From Flavobacterium sp. (GTDB lineage Bacteria > Bacteroidota > Bacteroidia > Flavobacteriales > Flavobacteriaceae), in the NCBI RefSeq assembly GCF_025352015.1, contig NZ_JANXUG010000074.1, positions 1 through 56,360 on the forward strand: a stretch of 56,360 bases of DNA, read 5' to 3'. Positions 47,897 to 56,338 of the stretch are shown piece after piece; position 1 is the first letter of the stretch, and every line of letters starts with the position of its first letter. Under the pieces are notes generated by a model. It did not search any database, had not been told where the DNA came from, and saw only the letters and a program-made list of their open reading frames with translations. The translations under genes were made by a program, and so were the position numbers.

Positions 47897-49201
47897 TTAA
47901 ATCTCATCACTAGTAAAAGTAGTAAAGCTTTTCTTTTTATAAGGTCTAATGATTAGGCGTCCTTCGCGATCAAACCAAATGTAATTGTAAACCCAATTAA
48001 GGAAAACTACTGCTTTATTTTTGAAGCCAATAAGTGAAAACAAATGCACAAACATCCAAACAAACCAAGCAAAAACGCCACTAAAGTGGTAGTGTGGTAA
48101 ATCGACAACCGCCAAGTTTCGACCTATAGTGGCCATGGAACCTTTATCATTATATTCAAAAGGAGTCATTTTTTGTTTATGAATTAAACGGATTAAATTT
48201 TCGCCCAATAATTTTCCTTGTTGCAGTGCTGGTTGTGCCATCATCGGATGTCCTTGCGGATAATCTGGAGTTTCCATAGAAGCAATATCGCCAATAGCAA
48301 ACAGATTGTTATAACTAACTACTTGGTTGTATTGATTGACCCGAATTCTGTCCACTTTTTCTACTAACGATTTAGCATCCAATCCATTAATTTTAGCCCC
48401 CTGAACTCCCGCAGTCCAAATAACGGTGGCAGAATCAAAATTTAAACTGGTGTTTGTGGTGATTATCCTTCCGTCGTAGTTGGTAACTCGAATGTTTTTC
48501 CAAATCTTAACTCCTAAATTTAATAGAAATTCTTCCGCCTCTTTTGAAGATTTTTTACTCATGGTATTCAAAACCCGATCGTTGCTTTGCACCAAATTAA
48601 TTTGCATTTTAGAAATATCTAAATCTGGATAATCTTTTTGAAGAATAACTTTTTTCATTTCTGCCAAAGCACCTGCGAGTTCAACTCCTGTAGGTCCTGC
48701 TCCCACAAGGACAAAATTCATTAAAGCATTTCTTTCGGTTTCATCTTTAATTAAGACAGCTTGCTCAAAGTTTTCTAAAATTAAACTACGAATATTAAGC
48801 GATTGCGGAATAGTTTTCATCGACATTGCGTTGCGCTCAATTTCTTTATTACCAAAATAATTGGTTTTAGAACCTGTGGCAATGACCAAGAAATCATAAT
48901 GCAAATCTCCAATTTCAGAAATAATTTTTTGATTTGGCGTATCAATTTCTTTTACTGATGTCATTCGGAAATAAAAATTGGGATATTCTTGAATGACTTT
49001 TCTAATAGGATACGCAATCGATCCGGCTTCTAATCCCCCTGTTGCGACCTGATACAACAAGGGTTGAAACGTATGATAATTGTGTTTATCAAGCAAAACT
49101 ACTTGAAGATTTTTGTTTTTAAGTTTTTTGGCTAAAGCAATGCCTGCAAATCCACCACCGATGATTATAACTCTTTTTTGAGTGCTATTTGGAATATTCA
49201 T
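47897..49201 (-). CDS. ndh: Type II NADH:quinone oxidoreductase (NDH-2)
   Basis: A non-proton-pumping, FAD-dependent respiratory enzyme on the cytoplasmic face of the membrane. The 434-residue protein has the FAD motif GGGFAGIALAKKL (residues 15-27), the NADH motif GAGPTGVELAGALAEM (about 168-183), AIGDIASM and a C-terminal hydrophobic stretch (FAWFVWMFVHLFSLIGF) for membrane attachment. It heads the ndh-vanX operon under the promoter at 49227-49255. Confidence 0.93.
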   Translation of the reverse strand: MNIPNSTQKRVIIIGGGFAGIALAKKLKNKNLQVVLLDKHNYHTFQPLLYQVATGGLEAGSIAYPIRKVIQEYPNFYFRMTSVKEIDTPNQKIISEIGDLHYDFLVIATGSKTNYFGNKEIERNAMSMKTIPQSLNIRSLILENFEQAVLIKDETERNALMNFVLVGAGPTGVELAGALAEMKKVILQKDYPDLDISKMQINLVQSNDRVLNTMSKKSSKEAEEFLLNLGVKIWKNIRVTNYDGRIITTNTSLNFDSATVIWTAGVQGAKINGLDAKSLVEKVDRIRVNQYNQVVSYNNLFAIGDIASMETPDYPQGHPMMAQPALQQGKLLGENLIRLIHKQKMTPFEYNDKGSMATIGRNLAVVDLPHYHFSGVFAWFVWMFVHLFSLIGFKNKAVVFLNWVYNYIWFDREGRLIIRPYKKKSFTTFTSDEI

Positions 49202-49226
49202 TTTGGAACTTCTAGGTATTGATTTA

Positions 49227-49255
49227 CAAAGTTACGAAGCATTACTTCATAACAA
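49227..49255 (-). promoter_or_regulatory. Promoter of ndh
   Basis: On the minus strand TTG (49253-49255) and TAACTTTG (49227-49234), spacing 18; 25 bases before the ndh ATG. Confidence 0.6.
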
Positions 49256-49258
49256 TTA

Positions 49259-49576
49259 TTAATCCTCCATAAAAGCCACATCTCCTATCCATTTCATAAA
49301 ACCACCAACGAGATTATAAGTATTTTCAAAACCCATTTGATTCATAATAACACATGCTTGTGCGCTCCTTGCTCCTGCTTTACAATAAACATAATAATTT
49401 TTGGAAATATCTAACTCATTTAATTTATCTATGAATAGTTGACCTTTATAAATGTCATTAAAAATAGCTTGTGGAATAATTCCGTCGCTACATTCATCTG
49501 ATGTTCTAACATCAAGAATAACCGCATTTTGGTCTCTGTCCAACTGTTTTTTCCAATCTTGCTGTGATAAATCCAT
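49259..49576 (-). CDS. Single-domain rhodanese-like protein
   Basis: A 105-residue rhodanese (Cdc25-like) domain: LDVRTSDECSDGIIPQA at the N-terminal side and the active-site loop YCKAGARSAQA with the catalytic Cys at about residue 70. It lacks signal and membrane segments, so it acts in the cytoplasm on persulfide sulfur. It is 57 bases upstream of ndh on the same strand and may run into it, although ndh has its own promoter. Confidence 0.9.
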   Translation of the reverse strand: MDLSQQDWKKQLDRDQNAVILDVRTSDECSDGIIPQAIFNDIYKGQLFIDKLNELDISKNYYVYCKAGARSAQACVIMNQMGFENTYNLVGGFMKWIGDVAFMED

Positions 49577-49680
49577 ATTTTTTTTTTAATCAGCTAATGT
49601 ATTTATTTTAAAATAAAGAATAAAGCGAAATACATTCTCTTAACATCTAAAATAAATATTAACAAAAAAATAACACAACA

Positions 49681-49735
49681 TTTGTACGTACAACAATAAA
49701 TATTTTTACATTTGTATCTACAAATTTTGTACAAA
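49681..49735 (+). promoter_or_regulatory. Promoter and three palindromic operators of the marR operon
   Basis: TTTG (49681-49684) and TACATTTG (49707-49714), spacing 22, form the promoter. Three related palindromes overlap it: TTGTACGTACAA (49682-49693, perfect), TTTGTA-TC-TACAAA (49711-49724) and TTTGTACAAA (49726-49735, perfect), ending 5 bases before the marR ATG. They cover the -33, the -7/start and the leader, a classic layout for autorepression by a MarR dimer. Confidence 0.8.
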
Positions 49736-49740
49736 CATTA

Positions 49741-50199
49741 ATGAAAATCGAAGATCTCATAAAATCAACAGTTACCTTGGACGCTGCTAAAAAAGTTATT
49801 TTAAATTTTTCTTATACCCAAAATGTTATAGTAGATAAGTTTAATGAAATTTTAAAGCCTTACGATGTTTCGAGAGAACAATATAACGTTTTAAGAATTT
49901 TACGCGGACAAAAAGGGTATCCAGCAAACATGTGCATTATTCAAGAACGCATGTTGTCCAAAAGCAGCAACACCACTAGATTGATTGATAAATTGTTATT
50001 GAAAGAGTATGTAACACGCGAAGTTTGTCCCAATAACCGTCGAAAAATTGAAATTTTGATTACAGAAAAAGGATTAGCCGTTTTGACTGAATTAGATCCA
50101 GTTGTGATAGCTCACGAACAACTTTTTGCAAATAATTTATCTGCTGAAGAACTACAGCAACTGAATATCTTATTAGAAAAATATAGAACAATAATTTAA
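49741..50199 (+). CDS. MarR-family transcriptional regulator
   Basis: A 152-residue winged-helix regulator: N-terminal dimerisation helices, EQYNVLRILRG, the recognition region MLSKSSNTTRLIDKLLLKEY and wing NNRRKIEILITEKG. It has one Cys (CIIQERM, about residue 60) and a second in REVCPNN, so redox sensing is possible. Palindromes just upstream suggest it represses its own operon with the nitroreductase and YceI genes. The inducer is unknown. Confidence 0.92.
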   Translation: MKIEDLIKSTVTLDAAKKVILNFSYTQNVIVDKFNEILKPYDVSREQYNVLRILRGQKGYPANMCIIQERMLSKSSNTTRLIDKLLLKEYVTREVCPNNRRKIEILITEKGLAVLTELDPVVIAHEQLFANNLSAEELQQLNILLEKYRTII

Positions 50200-50208
50200 C
50201 ACTTAACT

Positions 50209-50841
50209 ATGAGCAACTTTATTAAAAACGCTAATTGGCGTTACGCAACAAAAAAATTTGATACATCAAAAAAAGTATCCAAAGAAGATTTAGAAACTTT
50301 AAAAGAAGCTATCAAATTAAGCGCTTCTTCTTATGGTTTACAACCGTACAAAGTAATTTTTGTTGAAAATTCAGAATTAAGAGCAAAATTACAACCCGCA
50401 GCATGGGGACAATCGCAAATTGTTGACGCATCGCAAGTAATTATTTTTGCTAATATTACCAACATTGGCGAAACTGAAATCGATTCGTATTTTCAAAATC
50501 TAATCGAAACTAGAAGAATTCCACTAGAATCAGTTCAAGGATATATTGATTTTATGAAATCAAAAGTAACAAGCTTACCTGAAGATGCTAGAAATATTTG
50601 GACTGCCAAACAAACGTATTTGGCTCTAGGCAATTTATTGAACAGTGCTGCCGAATTGCATATAGATGTAACTCCAATGGAAGGATTTATACCAGAGCAA
50701 GTAAATGAAATATTAGGTTTAGACAAATTAGGTCTTAATGCGGTTGTGATTGCAACCATTGGGTACCGCCATGAAGAAGACGCAACCCAACATTATGTTA
50801 AAGTACGTAAATCAAACGAAGAATTATTTATAAATTTATAA
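50209..50841 (+). CDS. Nitroreductase-family NAD(P)H oxidoreductase
   Basis: A 210-residue FMN enzyme of the NfsB/nitroreductase fold: ANWRYATKKFD at the N-terminus (FMN phosphate contacts), KLSASSYGLQPYKVIF and the C-terminal NAVVIATIGYRHEED. Such enzymes reduce quinones or nitro compounds. Located 9 bases after marR and before YceI, it is probably induced with them when the repressor is released. Confidence 0.9.
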   Translation: MSNFIKNANWRYATKKFDTSKKVSKEDLETLKEAIKLSASSYGLQPYKVIFVENSELRAKLQPAAWGQSQIVDASQVIIFANITNIGETEIDSYFQNLIETRRIPLESVQGYIDFMKSKVTSLPEDARNIWTAKQTYLALGNLLNSAAELHIDVTPMEGFIPEQVNEILGLDKLGLNAVVIATIGYRHEEDATQHYVKVRKSNEELFINL

Positions 50842-50862
50842 TCAATACTTAAAAGAAAAACA

Positions 50863-51429
50863 ATGAAAAATTTAAAAAAAATCGCAATTGCATTAGTAGT
50901 AATTTTAGGAACTACAGCTGGAATGTCACAATCAAAAAAAATTGATGCTCAAAAAAGTACCATTACGTGGGTTGGTAAAAAAGTAACTGGAGAACACACT
51001 GGAACTGTAAATTTAAAAGACGGAAATTTAATTTTTAAGGACGGAAAAGTAGCTGGTGGAAATTTCACTGTTGATATGACTTCGCTGACTTCTACAGATT
51101 TAACAGGGGATTGGAAAGGAAAACTAAATGGTCATTTGAAATCAGAAGATTTTTTTGGTACAGAAAAGTATCCGACTTCAACTTTAGTGTTTAAAAAAAT
51201 TACTGCAAAACCAAACGGGGTTTATACTGTAACTGGTGACTTAACCATCAAAGGAATTACAAATCCAGTAACTTTTGATTTGAATGCAAAAGGAAATACC
51301 GCAACAACAGCTGTAACTATCGATAGAACAAAATATGGTATTAAATACAATTCAAAAAATTTCTTTGAAAGCATTGGTGACAAAGCGATTTACGATGATT
51401 TTACTTTAACTGTGACGCTACAGTATTAA
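50863..51429 (+). CDS. YceI-family periplasmic protein
   Basis: A 188-residue exported lipocalin-like protein: signal peptide IAIALVVILGTTAGMSQ, then the YceI barrel (STITWVGKKVTGEHTGTV, HLKSEDFFGTEKYPTSTL, GDLTIKGITNPVTFDL). The family binds polyisoprenoid or other hydrophobic chains. It is the third gene of the marR operon, 21 bases after the nitroreductase, and is closed by the terminator at 51451. Confidence 0.93.
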   Translation: MKNLKKIAIALVVILGTTAGMSQSKKIDAQKSTITWVGKKVTGEHTGTVNLKDGNLIFKDGKVAGGNFTVDMTSLTSTDLTGDWKGKLNGHLKSEDFFGTEKYPTSTLVFKKITAKPNGVYTVTGDLTIKGITNPVTFDLNAKGNTATTAVTIDRTKYGIKYNSKNFFESIGDKAIYDDFTLTVTLQY

Positions 51430-51450
51430 TCTTGTTTTAAAAAAACACAA

Positions 51451-51483
51451 AACCTCGAAAATAAACTTTTCGAGGTTTTTTTT
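51451..51483 (+). terminator. Terminator of the marR operon
   Basis: Perfect 11-bp stem AACCTCGAAAA/TTTTCGAGGTT with a 5-base loop, then a long T run. Confidence 0.9.
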
Positions 51484-51641
51484 ATTATTTTTTTGCCTTT
51501 GTGATTAGATTCGATTTCTACAACAAGAATTATAATTTGTATTCTTATCAAGAAAAACGAAAATATGTTTGTATCCGAGATATAGTTGCCTCTGATATGC
51601 CAAAAACTAACAAAAAATAATACTACCATAATTTTATGTTG

Positions 51642-51672
51642 AAAAGCACTCCCGTTTGGAAGTGCTTTTTTT
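51642..51672 (+). terminator. Second hairpin without an obvious upstream gene
   Basis: Stem AAAAGCACT/AGTGCTTTT (51642-51650, 51661-51669) and a T run to 51672, about 160 bases after the marR-operon terminator. No protein gene lies between on this strand. It may end a small RNA or be a back-up terminator. Confidence 0.55.
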
Positions 51673-51698
51673 GTACTTTTAGGTTTCAAAAAAAGTAA

Positions 51699-52826
51699 AT
51701 GTCAAAACTACCTCATATAAAAACAAGTATTTTTACCATTATGTCACAAATGGCAATTGATTACAGCGCCATCAACCTTTCGCAAGGGTTCCCAAATTTT
51801 TCAGTTGACATAAGATTAACTAATATACTAATTAAGTTAGCGTCACAAAACGTACATCAGTATACGCCCATGAGCGGCTATCAGCCACTTTTAGAGAAGA
51901 TTGCTGAACTAATACTACAGTCTTATAAACGAAAAGTTAATCCAAAGGACGAAATATTGATTACTGCTGGTGCTACACAAGGAATATTTGCCACCCTAGA
52001 AGCTCTGGTGAATGCCAATGAAGAAGTTATTATTTTGGACCCAAGTTATGATTGTTATGAGGCGCCCATATTGTTAATTGGTGCCAAGCCAATCCGAGTT
52101 TTACTCAACGATGATTTCACCCCAAATTGGGAAACCATCAATATAGTTACAAACGATACTACCAAACTCATCATCATCAATAATCCGCATAATCCAACTG
52201 GAAAAACATGGACTTCAACTGATTTTTTTCAACTAGAAAAATTAGTAGACTCCTACCCTAACCTGCTTATTCTTTCAGATGAAGTGTATGAATACATCAC
52301 CTTTGAACAGGCTCACATTTCTGTTCATCATCGACCAAAACTTTGGAATAAAAGCATAAGCATTTCTTCTTTTGGAAAATCATTTCACATTACAGGATGG
52401 AAAATTGGATACGCTATTGCTCCAGAACATTTGATGAAAGAAATCAAAAAAGTGCATCAATTCATGGTTTTTAGTGTCAATAGTATTTCGCAAATAGCCA
52501 TTTCCGAGTATTTAGATAGTGTTGATGTGAAGAGTTTAAGATGTTTTTACGAACAAAAAAGAGATTTCTTCAGAAATTTACTCAAAGACACTAAACTACA
52601 ACTTTTACCTTGCGAAGGCACTTACTTTCAGGTTGCCTCTTATGCCGCTATTTCTGACGAAAATGATTTAGATTTTACAAAAAGATTGGTAATCGAATTT
52701 GGAGTAGCAACCATTCCCATCTCAACTTTTTATGCTAATGGAAAAGATACTAAATGCATCCGTTTTTGTTTTGCGAAAGATGATCAGACTTTGATACAAG
52801 CTGCAGAGAGATTGCAAAAATTATAA
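51699..52826 (+). CDS. Methionine-type aminotransferase (YbdL/KAT-like, class I)
   Basis: A 375-residue fold-type I PLP enzyme: INLSQGFPNF (about 26-35), ITAGATQGIFATLEA, IINNPHNPTGK, LSDEVYEYITF and the PLP lysine in SFGKSFHITGWKIGY (about residue 228). This set matches YbdL methionine aminotransferase/kynurenine aminotransferase relatives; in Flavobacteriaceae the usual annotation is methionine aminotransferase, probably acting in methionine salvage. It precedes the SDR gene by 32 bases; a functional link is not evident. Confidence 0.88.
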   Translation: MSKLPHIKTSIFTIMSQMAIDYSAINLSQGFPNFSVDIRLTNILIKLASQNVHQYTPMSGYQPLLEKIAELILQSYKRKVNPKDEILITAGATQGIFATLEALVNANEEVIILDPSYDCYEAPILLIGAKPIRVLLNDDFTPNWETINIVTNDTTKLIIINNPHNPTGKTWTSTDFFQLEKLVDSYPNLLILSDEVYEYITFEQAHISVHHRPKLWNKSISISSFGKSFHITGWKIGYAIAPEHLMKEIKKVHQFMVFSVNSISQIAISEYLDSVDVKSLRCFYEQKRDFFRNLLKDTKLQLLPCEGTYFQVASYAAISDENDLDFTKRLVIEFGVATIPISTFYANGKDTKCIRFCFAKDDQTLIQAAERLQKL

Positions 52827-52858
52827 TTAAAATATATATTTACTAAAAATTAAACCTT

Positions 52859-53740
52859 ATGAATTTTTCAGCAAAAATGCTTCGTGACAATGCTTTATCC
52901 GATAAAGTAATCGTAGTGACCGGCGGCGGAAGCGGATTAGGCAAAGCCATGACTCAATATTTCATGGAATTAGGTGCTAAAGTCGCCATTACTTCTCGCG
53001 ATTTAGAAAAGTTAAAAAATACAGCAACCGAATTAGAAAAAACAACTTCTGGAAAGTGCTTACCAATACAATGCGACGTGCGCCATTATGACCAAGTCGA
53101 AGCCATGCTTGCAGCAGTAATAAAAACTTTTGGTAAAGTAGATGTTTTACTAAATAATGCAGCCGGAAACTTCATCTCACCAACCGAAAGATTATCTGTC
53201 AATGCCTTTGATACCATAATTGACATTGTTTTAAAAGGTTCTAAAAACTGCACGCTTGCTTTCGGAAAACATTGGATTGCCGAAAAACAAACCAATTGCA
53301 ACGTCCTGAATATTGTAACCACTTATGCATGGACGGGTTCAGGCTATGTCGTACCAAGCGCAACCGCCAAAGCGGGAGTGCTTGCTATGACGAGAAGTTT
53401 AGCTGTAGAATGGGCAAAATACGGAATCAGAATGAACGCCATTGCTCCGGGACCATTTCCAACCAAAGGTGCTTGGGACAGATTACTTCCAGGAGATTTA
53501 GCCGAAAAGTTTGATATGGCAAAAAAAGTGCCTTTAAAGCGTGTGGGTGATCATCAGGAATTGGCCAATTTAGCCGCCTATTTGGTTTCCGATTTTTCGG
53601 CTTATATCAACGGAGAAGTAATCGTTATTGATGGCGGCGAATGGTTACAAGGCGCGGGACAATTTAATATGCTTGAAAAAATACCACAGGAAATGTGGGA
53701 TATGTTAGAGGCAATGATTAAGAATAAGGGAAGTAAATAG
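52859..53740 (+). CDS. SDR oxidoreductase, 2,4-dienoyl-CoA reductase-like
   Basis: A 293-residue classical SDR: VTGGGSGLGKAMTQ cofactor loop (about 21-34), NNAAGNFISPTERLS, and the active region GYVVPSATAKAGVLAMTRSLAVEWA. The catalytic Lys is present but the YxxxK Tyr is replaced by Ser (PSATAK), a known feature of peroxisomal-type dienoyl-CoA reductases. I infer reduction of 2,4-dienoyl-CoA during fatty-acid breakdown. A strand of Asp/Gly near the C-terminus (VIDGGEW) is typical. Confidence 0.87.
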   Translation: MNFSAKMLRDNALSDKVIVVTGGGSGLGKAMTQYFMELGAKVAITSRDLEKLKNTATELEKTTSGKCLPIQCDVRHYDQVEAMLAAVIKTFGKVDVLLNNAAGNFISPTERLSVNAFDTIIDIVLKGSKNCTLAFGKHWIAEKQTNCNVLNIVTTYAWTGSGYVVPSATAKAGVLAMTRSLAVEWAKYGIRMNAIAPGPFPTKGAWDRLLPGDLAEKFDMAKKVPLKRVGDHQELANLAAYLVSDFSAYINGEVIVIDGGEWLQGAGQFNMLEKIPQEMWDMLEAMIKNKGSK

Positions 53741-54111
53741 AATATGGATTATAGAAAAATAGAATATATAATTTAACTATTTTACTTATTAGATATTGTG
53801 TTTTTAATCTTTGTTACAAAAGGTATTTTAAAGAAACGTTATCAAAATATATAACTTTAAAATCGACAGGAATTGTTTTACTAATTGTATTACCTGCAAT
53901 TCTTTGCTTTTTATTGTTTATTGTTAGGTATACATTAAAAAATAAGCCTTTTTGATAATAATATTGATTTCAAATCCTCAAAATTTTAAATCTTTTTTCT
54001 TTTCTCTTTCTTCTTTCCTCTCTCTCAGGACTTTACAACAATGTTAACAAAAATCACTTGGCAAAGCCGTAAATAATTGTATTTTTACCACTCAAAATCT
54101 ACAAAGAATAC
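53741..54111. other. Gap before parA with a start-less hydrophobic frame
   Basis: Between the SDR and parA genes. 53755-53955 (+) is open for 66 codons without ATG, GTG or TTG near its 5' end and encodes one membrane helix (GIVLLIVLPAILCFLLFIV); it could be a remnant of a small membrane protein or chance. A near-consensus parA promoter is present: TTG 54058-54060 and TATTTTTA 54080-54087, spacing 19. The rest is pyrimidine-rich sequence. Confidence 0.5.
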
Positions 54112-54878
54112 ATGGTAAATTCATTGCTATTGCCAATCAAAAAGGTGGTGTTGGAAAAACAACAACTTCTGTAAATCTTGCAGCATCACTGGGTGTTTTA
54201 GAAAAAAAAGTGCTTTTAATTGATGCAGATCCGCAAGCCAACGCCAGTTCTGGTTTGGGCATTGATATAGAAAGCATCAGTATTGGAACCTATCAAATTT
54301 TGGAACATAGCAATACTCCGCAAGAAGCTATAATTGCTTGTAGCGCCCCAAATGTTTGGATAATTCCGTCGCACATTGATTTGGTTGCTATTGAAATCGA
54401 ATTGGTCGACAAAGAAAACCGCGAGTACATGCTCAAACAAGCGTTGGAAAGTATAAAAGATGATTACGATTATATTATAATTGACTGTGCTCCCTCATTA
54501 GGATTGCTAACTTTAAATGCGTTGACCGCTGCTGATAGTGTTGTGATTCCAATTCAATGCGAATATTTTGCTTTGGAAGGTTTAGGAAAATTGCTAAACA
54601 CAATTAAAAGTGTTCAAAAAATTCATAATCCCGATTTGGATATTGAAGGGCTTTTGTTAACGATGTTCGATTCGCGTTTGCGTTTGTCGAATCAGGTGGT
54701 CGAAGAAGTGCAAAAACATTTTAGTGACATGGTTTTTAAAACCATTATCCAGCGCAACGTAAAATTAAGCGAAGCACCAAGTTTTGGCGAAAGTATTATT
54801 AACTTTGACGCTACTAGTAGAGGTGCTACAAACTATTTAAGTTTGGCACAAGAAATTATCAAGAAAAACAGCAAATAA
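54112..54878 (+). CDS. parA: ParA chromosome-partitioning ATPase, apparent one-base frameshift at the start
   Basis: Walker-type ATPase that moves ParB-parS complexes. The frame that encodes the protein is fully open from upstream and reads IAIANQKGGVGKTTTSVNLA (deviant Walker A), LLIDADPQAN and IIIDCAPSLG. Its only nearby ATG (54112) is out of frame by one base: the sequence is ATGGTAAATTC, whereas homologues read ATG-GGT-AAA. Adding one G restores a 255-residue protein. The first in-frame alternative start, GTG 54210, would delete the P-loop. It could be an assembly error in a G run, a real mutation, or a rare start such as ATT. parB follows after 3 bases. Confidence 0.85.
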
Positions 54879-54881
54879 GCC

Positions 54882-55778
54882 ATGGCAAAAGCTATAAAGA
54901 AACAAGCGTTGGGGAGAGGATTATCGGCTTTGTTGAAAGATCCTGACAATGATATTAGATCGGTTAATGATAAAAATGCAGATAAAGTAGTTGGCAATAT
55001 CATCGAATTGGACATAAATGCCATTACGATTAATCCGTTTCAGCCTAGAAGTAATTTTAATGAAGATGGGCTTCAGGAATTGGCTTCATCCATTAAGGAA
55101 TTAGGACTTATTCAACCGATTACCGTTCGCAAATTAGATTACAATAACTACCAATTAATTTCGGGAGAAAGACGTTTGCGTGCATCAAAATTAGTGGGCC
55201 TTACCACCATTCCTGCTTACATCCGAATTGCCAACGACAACGAGTCATTGATCATGGCTTTAGTAGAAAATATTCAACGTCACGATTTAGACCCCATAGA
55301 AATTGCTCTTTCTTATCAGAGATTGATTGACGAAATTCAGTTGACACAAGAACAAATGAGTGAGCGCGTGGGAAAAAAACGGTCTACGATTGCCAATTAT
55401 TTGCGTCTCTTAAAATTAGATCCTATCATTCAAACCGGAATCCGCGACGGTTTCATTAGTATGGGACATGGTCGTTCAATTATCAACATTGAGAACCAAG
55501 ACATTCAAACCGATATTTATCAGAAAATTGTAAGTCAAAACCTTTCCGTTCGTGAAACAGAAGCATTGGTCAAAAATTATCAAAATAGTATTAAACCCCC
55601 TACAGCCAAGGCAAAAAAAACAGTAACATTTACTATACACGATGAACAAAAGAAGGAACTTGTGAATTTTTTTGGTTCAAAAATAGACGTGAAAATTATT
55701 GGAAATGGTAAAGGTAAAATCTCTATACCCTTCCATTCTGAAGAAGATTTTAACCGCATTATAAAATTAATAAAATAA
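54882..55778 (+). CDS. parB: ParB/Spo0J chromosome-partitioning protein
   Basis: A 298-residue DNA-binding CTPase: N-terminal basic KKQALGRGLSALL, the CTP-binding ISGERRLRASKL and ENIQRHDLDPIE motifs, a central helix-turn-helix (SERVGKKRSTIANYLRLLKL) and a C-terminal dimerisation region. It loads at parS and works with ParA. No parS-like palindrome was found in the window. The start is ATG 54882, 3 bases after parA. Confidence 0.96.
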   Translation: MAKAIKKQALGRGLSALLKDPDNDIRSVNDKNADKVVGNIIELDINAITINPFQPRSNFNEDGLQELASSIKELGLIQPITVRKLDYNNYQLISGERRLRASKLVGLTTIPAYIRIANDNESLIMALVENIQRHDLDPIEIALSYQRLIDEIQLTQEQMSERVGKKRSTIANYLRLLKLDPIIQTGIRDGFISMGHGRSIINIENQDIQTDIYQKIVSQNLSVRETEALVKNYQNSIKPPTAKAKKTVTFTIHDEQKKELVNFFGSKIDVKIIGNGKGKISIPFHSEEDFNRIIKLIK

Positions 55779-55780
55779 TA

Positions 55781-56338
55781 GTGCATAAGATTTATAAAAT
55801 AGCTGTTCTCCTGTTTCTATTTGGAAATCAAAATCTCTTGGCGCAAGAAATTGGTACTGCCATCAAAACAAAAGATAGCATAAAATCTAAAGGAATTGAT
55901 CCGTTAAGACCATCTAAAGCCGCTTTCTATTCGGCAATAGTACCTGGTTTGGGGCAAGCTTACAATAAAAAATATTGGAAAATCCCTATTGTTTATGGCG
56001 CCATAGCCACCAGTCTGTACTTTTATATTACCAATAATAAAAAATACCATAACTATCGCGATGCCTACAAGCGAAGATTGGAAGGTTTTAGTGACGATGA
56101 ATTTCAATATCTTGACAATGCCCGATTAATAGCGGCGCAACGATTTTACCAGCGTAATAGAGATCTATCTTTATTGGTTTGCGTTGTATTTTATGTTTTA
56201 AATATAGTGGAAGCCAATATAGATGCCCATTTTACGCAGTTTAACGTAAATGATAAATTGTCTTTAAAACCTGAAATGTATCTTAATCAAATGGATTACA
56301 AACCCAATGTGGGATTCACTTTTAATTACAAATTCTAA
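55781..56338 (+). CDS. DUF5683 protein
   Basis: A 185-residue membrane-associated or exported protein with a signal-like N-terminus (IAVLLFLFGNQNLLAQ), AFYSAIVPGLGQAYNKKYWKIPIVYGAI and two hydrophobic segments; these define DUF5683, found between parB and dapB in many Bacteroidota. Function is unknown. It starts with GTG 55781, 2 bases after parB, and its stop abuts the next ATG. Confidence 0.85.
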   Translation: MHKIYKIAVLLFLFGNQNLLAQEIGTAIKTKDSIKSKGIDPLRPSKAAFYSAIVPGLGQAYNKKYWKIPIVYGAIATSLYFYITNNKKYHNYRDAYKRRLEGFSDDEFQYLDNARLIAAQRFYQRNRDLSLLVCVVFYVLNIVEANIDAHFTQFNVNDKLSLKPEMYLNQMDYKPNVGFTFNYKF

